From an uncultured Ruminococcus sp. (lineage in GTDB: Bacteria; Bacillota; Clostridia; Oscillospirales; Ruminococcaceae): a DNA stretch of 64,000 nt. Under the pieces are notes generated by a model, which saw only the letters and a list, made by a program, of their open reading frames with translations, ran no database searches and was not told where the DNA came from. A program made the translations under genes and the position numbers. The DNA lies in contig CAJTWE010000003.1 of NCBI GenBank assembly GCA_910579955.1, positions 1 through 64,000 of the forward strand, in the 5' to 3' direction. Below are positions 59,562 to 64,000 of this stretch, piece after piece; positions within the stretch are counted from its first letter, which is position 1, and each line of letters begins with the position of its first letter.

Positions 59562-60872
59562 ATGATTTTAAAGTCTAATGAAAAAACTGACATTAATATG
59601 TCCGAGCTTACTGTACAGATCGATGCTGAATCCTTTGAAAAGGCAGTAGAGGCTGCATATCAGTATGAGAAGAAGAATATTTCACTGCCGGGCTTCCGTA
59701 AGGGCAAGGTTCCGAGAAAGATGTGCGAGCGTACATTCGGTGAGAATGTATTTTATGAGCAGGCAATCAACATGGTTCTGAACATGGAAATGTATGGTGT
59801 TATCGTTGAATCAGGTCTGGATGTAGTTGATACTCCTAAGGTTGAGCTTTTGTCTGTTGATAAGGAAAACGGCGCATCACTTAAGCTCGTTTGTGTTACA
59901 AAGCCTGTAATCAACATTGAAGATTATAAGGGTATGGCTGCTCCTAAGAGTGTTCATGAAGTATCTGATGAAGATGTTGACGCACAGATCAAGACAATGC
60001 TTCAGAGAAATGCAAGAGTTGTATCTATTGACGACAGAGCTGCACAGATGGGCGATGAAGTTAAGTTCAACTTTGAAGGCTTCTTTGGCGATACAGCATT
60101 TGAAGGCGGCAAGGGCGAAGACTTCCAGCTGAAACTTGGCAGCGGTCAGTTTATCCCTGGTTTTGAAGAGCAGGTTGCAGGTCACAGCATCGGTGAAAAC
60201 TTTGATGTTGTTGTTACATTCCCTGAAAATTATCAGATGGAAGAGTATGCAGGCAAGGAAGCTACATTCAAGTGCTGCATTAATAGCATTTCTTCCGAAG
60301 AACTCCCAGAGTTTGATGATGAATTTGTAAAGGATGCTTCTGATTTTGATACAGTTGACGAATTGAAGGCTGATATTAGAAAGAAGCTGGAAGAAAGTGC
60401 TGAGGCTTCTGCACAGAATGGCTTTGAAAATGCTCTTATTGATGCACTTATCGCTAAGGTTCAGGATCCTATTCCACATTGTATGTTTGAGCACCGTGCT
60501 GACACTCTGATGAATAGTTTTGCAGCTCAGCTCAAGCAGAGCGGTCTTGATATGGATCTTTATCTCCAGTACACAGGCATGGATGCTGATTCTCTTAAGG
60601 CTACTTATCTTGAAAGAGCTGAAAATGAAGTTAAGCTTCGTCTGGCTCTGGAAAGAATTGCACAGCTTGAAAATATTGAAATTTCTGATGAAGAGATCGA
60701 CACTGAGCTTACAAAGCTTGCTGAGGAAAACAACCTTACTATTGATGATGTAAAGGCTCGTATTCCTATGGACGATTTCAAGACAGATATGCTTGTAACT
60801 AAGGCAATGGATCTCGTAAAGGAGACTGCTGTAGTTGATAATTCCGCTAAGGAAGAAGAAGCTGCTGAATAA
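59562..60872 (+). CDS. tig: Trigger factor
   Basis: 436 residues from the ATG at 59562: GGAGG lies 8 nt upstream, and the ATG at 59547 precedes it. N-terminal ribosome-binding signature 'LPGFRKGKVPRKM', middle FKBP-type prolyl isomerase ('GDEVKFNFEGFFGDTAFEGG', 'FIPGFEEQVAGHSIGE') and a helical chaperone C-domain with an acidic tail. It guards nascent chains at the exit tunnel. tig-clpP-clpX is the conserved order. Confidence 0.97.
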   Translation: MILKSNEKTDINMSELTVQIDAESFEKAVEAAYQYEKKNISLPGFRKGKVPRKMCERTFGENVFYEQAINMVLNMEMYGVIVESGLDVVDTPKVELLSVDKENGASLKLVCVTKPVINIEDYKGMAAPKSVHEVSDEDVDAQIKTMLQRNARVVSIDDRAAQMGDEVKFNFEGFFGDTAFEGGKGEDFQLKLGSGQFIPGFEEQVAGHSIGENFDVVVTFPENYQMEEYAGKEATFKCCINSISSEELPEFDDEFVKDASDFDTVDELKADIRKKLEESAEASAQNGFENALIDALIAKVQDPIPHCMFEHRADTLMNSFAAQLKQSGLDMDLYLQYTGMDADSLKATYLERAENEVKLRLALERIAQLENIEISDEEIDTELTKLAEENNLTIDDVKARIPMDDFKTDMLVTKAMDLVKETAVVDNSAKEEEAAE

Positions 60873-60901
60873 TCAGAGCTATAAATGATAATTACAGTTA
60901 G

Positions 60902-60921
60902 GGGCGGACATCTGTTCGCCC
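60902..60921 (+). other. Hairpin between tig and clpP
   Basis: GGGCGGACA (60902-60910) and TGTTCGCCC (60913-60921) are complementary apart from one G-T pair, with a tight loop. No U-run follows; possible mRNA processing or stability element in the tig-clpP intergenic region. Confidence 0.45.
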
Positions 60922-60995
60922 TGCTGTAGTATTTACACAAACGTGAAAAACCGGTATATTCCGGTAAAAATATGTTGAATGAAGGGATGATAGCC

Positions 60996-61586
60996 ATGAG
61001 TAGTTTTATTCCATACGTTGTTGAACAGTCAGGAAGAGGAGAGCGTTCATATGATATTTTCTCACGTCTTCTTAATGATCGTATTATAATGCTTTGCGAT
61101 CAGGTAACAGATGCTTCCGCAAGTGTTGTAATTGCACAGCTTTTGTATCTTGAAAGTCAAGATGCTGAAAAGGACATTTCACTTTATATCAACAGTCCGG
61201 GTGGCTCTTGCACAGCAGGCATGGCAATTTACGATACAATGCAGTATATCAAGTGTGATGTATCAACCATTTGTATTGGTATGGCTGCATCAATGGGTGC
61301 ATTCCTGTTGTCATCAGGTGCTAAAGGCAAGAGAATTGCTCTTCCAAACAGTGAAATTATGATACATCAGCCTCTTATTTCAGGAGGTCTGTCAGGACAG
61401 TGTACCGATATTAAGATTCATTCCGACCATCTTGTAAGAACACGTAACCGTTTGAATGAGATCCTTGCTGCAAATACCGGCAAGAGTATTGAGCAGATCG
61501 CTGTTGATACTGAACGAGATAACTATATGTACGCAGATGAAGCAAAGGAATATGGTCTGATTGATAAAGTTATTGTAAATAGATAA
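60996..61586 (+). CDS. clpP: ATP-dependent Clp protease proteolytic subunit
   Basis: 196 residues from the ATG at 60996 (AAGGG 9 nt upstream), giving the canonical 'IPYVVEQSGRGERSYDIFSRLL' start. Catalytic triad S99 ('GMAASMGAF'), H124 ('MIHQP') and D171 ('DTERD'). It forms the tetradecameric proteolytic chamber that works with ClpX, encoded 9 nt downstream. No CtsR or CIRCE operator is evident upstream. Confidence 0.97.
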   Translation: MSSFIPYVVEQSGRGERSYDIFSRLLNDRIIMLCDQVTDASASVVIAQLLYLESQDAEKDISLYINSPGGSCTAGMAIYDTMQYIKCDVSTICIGMAASMGAFLLSSGAKGKRIALPNSEIMIHQPLISGGLSGQCTDIKIHSDHLVRTRNRLNEILAANTGKSIEQIAVDTERDNYMYADEAKEYGLIDKVIVNR

Positions 61587-61595
61587 GGAGCAGAT

Positions 61596-62864
61596 ATGAC
61601 AGATCATTCATTAAAACAATGTAATTTCTGTGGAAGAACTGAGGACCTTACAAATAGTATGTTTTCCGCAGGAGATGTAAATATCTGCGACAGATGTGTA
61701 TGCTATTGTTATGAGATGTTGGAAGGCAACGGAATGACCGCGGAATATAAGGCTGAGAAGAAAGCAAAAAATTCTAAGAAGCCTAGTGCGATCAAGCTGT
61801 TGAAGCCTGCTGAGATAAAGAAAGTTCTTGATGAATACGTTATTGGTCAGGATTCTGCTAAAATAGCGCTTTCTGTTGCTGTTTATAATCACTACAAGAG
61901 GATTATGAGCCAGGATAATGCAGAAGACGATATAGAGCTTCAGAAGAGCAATATACTGCTTCTTGGACCTACAGGTGTAGGTAAGACATTCCTTGCTCAG
62001 ACACTTGCAAAAACGCTTGATGTTCCTTTTGCAATTGCAGATGCTACTACTATTACAGAGGCAGGATATGTTGGTGACGACGTTGAAAATGTTCTTGTAC
62101 GTCTTTTACAGGCTGCCGATTTCAATGTAGAAGCTGCTGAACGTGGAATTATTTATATTGATGAGATAGATAAGATCTCACGTAAATCAGAGAATACGTC
62201 TCTTACAAGAGATGTAAGCGGCGAGGGTGTTCAGCAGGCGCTGCTTAAAATTATTGAGGGTACTGTGTCAAACGTTCCTCCTCAAGGCGGAAGAAAGCAT
62301 CCGAATCAGGAGTTTATTCATGTAAATACAAAGAATATTCTCTTTATTTGCGGAGGTGCATTTGACGGCCTTGAAAAACTAATTCAGAAGAGAATGACTC
62401 CTTCTTCATTAGGATTTGGTGCAGATATCGCCGACAAGAGGGTAGAGCAGACAAACATTTTCCGCAAGGTTACTCCGCATGACCTTGTAAAGTTCGGATT
62501 AGTTCCAGAGCTTGTGGGCAGACTTCCTGTTATTACCACTCTTGATGACCTTGATGAAGAAGCTCTTGTAAGAATACTCACAGAGCCTAAAAACGCTCTT
62601 GTTAAGCAATACCAGAAACTATTTGGTTATGACAAGGTCGAACTTGTTATCGAAGATGAGGCTCTTAAAAGCATTGCTGCAAAGGCTATAAAGCGTAAGA
62701 CAGGTGCAAGAGGACTTCGTGGTATTATTGAGAGTATACTCATGGAGACCATGTATAATGTGCCTTCTCTTGATAATGCAAGAAAGGTTGTTGTAACTAA
62801 GGATTGCATAGAAAATGGTGCAGCTCCTGTAGTTTATGATGAATCAGGCGCATTGATTAGTTAA
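61596..62864 (+). CDS. clpX: ATP-dependent Clp protease ATP-binding subunit ClpX
   Basis: 422 residues. N-terminal zinc domain C9-x2-C12 ... C31-x2-C34 ('CNFC', 'CDRC'), AAA+ domain with Walker A 'GPTGVGKT', Walker B 'IIYIDEIDKI', pore loop 'GYVGDDVE' and 'RKHPNQEF' (RKH loop), sensor II 'GARGLRGI'. It unfolds tagged proteins and feeds them to ClpP. GGAG precedes the ATG. Ends with a strong terminator. Confidence 0.98.
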   Translation: MTDHSLKQCNFCGRTEDLTNSMFSAGDVNICDRCVCYCYEMLEGNGMTAEYKAEKKAKNSKKPSAIKLLKPAEIKKVLDEYVIGQDSAKIALSVAVYNHYKRIMSQDNAEDDIELQKSNILLLGPTGVGKTFLAQTLAKTLDVPFAIADATTITEAGYVGDDVENVLVRLLQAADFNVEAAERGIIYIDEIDKISRKSENTSLTRDVSGEGVQQALLKIIEGTVSNVPPQGGRKHPNQEFIHVNTKNILFICGGAFDGLEKLIQKRMTPSSLGFGADIADKRVEQTNIFRKVTPHDLVKFGLVPELVGRLPVITTLDDLDEEALVRILTEPKNALVKQYQKLFGYDKVELVIEDEALKSIAAKAIKRKTGARGLRGIIESILMETMYNVPSLDNARKVVVTKDCIENGAAPVVYDESGALIS

Positions 62865-62875
62865 TTTATAAAAAT

Positions 62876-62916
62876 AAAAGCAGATAAGGCTTAAAAAACG
62901 CCTTATCTGCTTTTTT
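62876..62916 (+). terminator. Terminator of tig-clpP-clpX
   Basis: Perfect 15-bp stem AAAAGCAGATAAGGC / GCCTTATCTGCTTTT with a 9-nt loop and T6 on the plus strand; the A-run makes it usable on both strands. Confidence 0.93.
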
Positions 62917-62930
62917 ACCTGTACATATAA

Positions 62931-62964
62931 TTATAAGAGCCTGCCTGACAGCAAGCTCTTATAA
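62931..62964 (-). terminator. Hairpin after pduL (minus-strand terminator)
   Basis: TTATAAGAGC (62931-62940) / GCTCTTATAA (62955-62964), 10-bp perfect stem with a 14-nt loop, 21 nt past the pduL stop. The T-tract is weak (TTATAT). Confidence 0.6.
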
Positions 62965-62985
62965 AATTTATTATGTAATAATAAA

Positions 62986-63567
62986 TCAATCTACAGTTAC
63001 GATCTCACCCATAAGATCACGAGAAGCACTGATAGCATTTGATTCGTCTGTATCAATATGCATTGCAGTTGCGTAGTTTTCAGAAACACGACAAACTACA
63101 TCGCCCAGAATAGCCTTTCTGCCGTCTGTATCAACCTTTACCCATACAATGTCCTTATCCTTAACGCCCATTTCTGCTGCATCTTCAGGAGTAAGATGAA
63201 TATGACGCTTTGCAACGATAACGCCCTCGTTGATCTCTATTTCTCCGCATGGACCAACGATTTTGCATGCGCCTGAACCTGCAACGTCGCCAGATTCACG
63301 TATAGGAGCAGCAATGCCGATAGAACGTGCGTCTGTTGCAGAAAGCTCAACCTGAGTATCCTTTCTGAATGGACCGAGAATGGAAACGTTTGGCATTTCC
63401 TTCTTAGGGCCTACAATTGTTACTCTCTCTTCACAAGCAAACTGACCAGGCTGAGAAAGCATTTTTTTAACAGTAAGTTCTTTACCTTCACCAAACAGTA
63501 CTGCAAAGTGTTCAGCAGTAAGGTGTACGTGTCTTGCTGATGTTTCAACTATAAATTTTTTTGACAT
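62986..63567 (-). CDS. pduL: Phosphate propanoyltransferase / phosphotransacetylase (PduL)
   Basis: 193 residues. The PduL family's histidine motifs appear twice: 'SARHVHLT' (10-17) and 'KRHIHLT' (about 119), plus 'AMHIDTDESNA' near the end, which bind the metal and CoA. It converts acetyl- or propionyl-CoA and phosphate to the acyl phosphate. No encapsulation-peptide-like N-terminal extension or microcompartment gene is present, so it is probably a free cytosolic phosphotransacetylase in fermentative acetate formation. GGAGG precedes the ATG. Confidence 0.92.
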   Translation of the reverse strand: MSKKFIVETSARHVHLTAEHFAVLFGEGKELTVKKMLSQPGQFACEERVTIVGPKKEMPNVSILGPFRKDTQVELSATDARSIGIAAPIRESGDVAGSGACKIVGPCGEIEINEGVIVAKRHIHLTPEDAAEMGVKDKDIVWVKVDTDGRKAILGDVVCRVSENYATAMHIDTDESNAISASRDLMGEIVTVD

Positions 63568-63651
63568 GGGAATTACCTCCAGTGAATTTTATTTCCAGTT
63601 ATATTTTACTACATTCTATTCTTTTCGTCAATAGTTTTCTTGATTTAATTC

Positions 63652-64000
63652 TTAATTTTGCATAGATATAGCCAGTAAAGCCATGCATATGTGAAAAGTG
63701 GCAGCGGCTATAAGCAGTGGTGAAGTAAGTGCAATGCGCATTCCTCTTAAATTTTGACGGAGAGTATTTGCAGGAAGCCTTGTGCGTCTTACTTCCATTA
63801 TCCAGAATATTAATCCTAATATGGCAACTAGATAGTAGAAAATATTTGAAATTATTAAAACCATCGAGCCTACGCCAAAATCAGGGATTTCTGTAAAAAT
63901 CCAGTTCATTCCGAATGACATAGTATTTACTGCGATATGTACAAGTATAGATGGAATAAGAGAGTTATGCTTTATTACAATTCTTCCTAAAAATATTCCA
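63652..64000 (-). CDS. CPBP-family intramembrane protease, C-terminal part (5' end beyond window)
   Basis: At least 115 residues, the frame being open to the window edge. The visible 'SLIPSILVHIAVNT' is the CPBP/Abi motif with the conserved His and Asn of the last catalytic helices; two further hydrophobic segments follow and end in 'AISMQN'. The EExxxR motif would lie beyond the edge. CPBP proteins are CAAX-protease-like membrane proteases, often of unknown substrate. The ATG at 63921 is internal, not the true start. It is upstream of pduL on the same strand with an 84-nt gap. Confidence 0.78.
   Translation of the reverse strand, partial: GIFLGRIVIKHNSLIPSILVHIAVNTMSFGMNWIFTEIPDFGVGSMVLIISNIFYYLVAILGLIFWIMEVRRTRLPANTLRQNLRGMRIALTSPLLIAAATFHICMALLAISMQN

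Noticed and set aside
62986..63567. Bacterial microcompartment locus suggested by pduL
   Set aside because: No shell proteins or diol/ethanolamine genes nearby and no encapsulation-peptide-like extension; a free phosphotransacetylase is simpler.

Overview
The window comes from a low-GC, fibre-degrading Firmicute of the Ruminococcus type, closest in character to cellulosome-forming R. flavefaciens-like bacteria. The reasons are three dockerin-bearing secreted proteins (a GH44 glucanase, a GH48 cellobiohydrolase and a BspA-type leucine-rich-repeat protein), Gram-positive housekeeping order, AGGAGG-type ribosome binding sites, frequent TTG/GTG starts, an alanine T-box leader and spoVM. The species assignment is inference; no rRNA lies in the window.

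Layout. 1-4.7 kb: a sodium:solute symporter cut by the left edge, an Asp/Ala-exchanger-like membrane protein, a VanY-type D,D-carboxypeptidase and mscL. 4.7-7 kb: GH44 plus dockerin. 7.2-11.2 kb: a minus-strand group uppP-pncA-pncB-hisC (cell-wall lipid carrier recycling, NAD salvage, an aminotransferase). 11.4-23.7 kb: plus-strand ppa, prs, T-box-alaS, a HIT protein, comEC with an in-frame amber codon, holA, rnmV, an MBOAT/DHHW membrane cassette and a PHP phosphoesterase. 23.8-33.3 kb: a minus-strand block with the LRR-dockerin protein, a catalytically degenerate VanY paralogue, an S11 D-Ala-D-Ala carboxypeptidase, and a Gld-like ABC cassette (ATPase, permease, GldG-like, DUF4340). 33.8-36.7 kb: GH48-Big2-dockerin behind a consensus promoter.

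36.9-54 kb is the conserved Firmicute block yicC-gmk-rpoZ-priA-def-fmt-(yugP)-rsmB-rlmN-prpC-prkC-rsgA-thiN-spoVM. It is followed by a small membrane protein plus an SpoIVFB-like site-2 protease, and a B12/radical-SAM protein with its DUF2344 partner. 54-59.4 kb holds rplS-lepB-rbgA-rnhB-yraN, thrC and a metallophosphoesterase. 59.5-62.9 kb holds tig-clpP-clpX. The right edge has pduL and a truncated CPBP-family membrane protease, both on the minus strand.

How it fits together. Most genes are core functions: translation, protein maturation (def, fmt, lepB, tig, clpPX), wall growth control (PASTA kinase and PP2C phosphatase, uppP, D,D-carboxypeptidases) and replication restart. The accessory layer is cellulosomal, and its two dockerin subtypes suggest docking to different cohesins. 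No insertion sequence, prophage, CRISPR array, tRNA or rRNA was recognised.

The most unusual signals are a cluster of apparently inactivated enzymes with intact reading frames. These are an MBOAT lacking both conserved histidines beside a DHHW protein lacking its DHHW motif, a VanY paralogue without its metal and catalytic residues, and a ComEC with an amber codon and no metallo-beta-lactamase ligands. The MBOAT also appears to start at a CTG codon. I did not find a complete novel system that I could defend as such; the MBOAT/DHHW pair is the best candidate.
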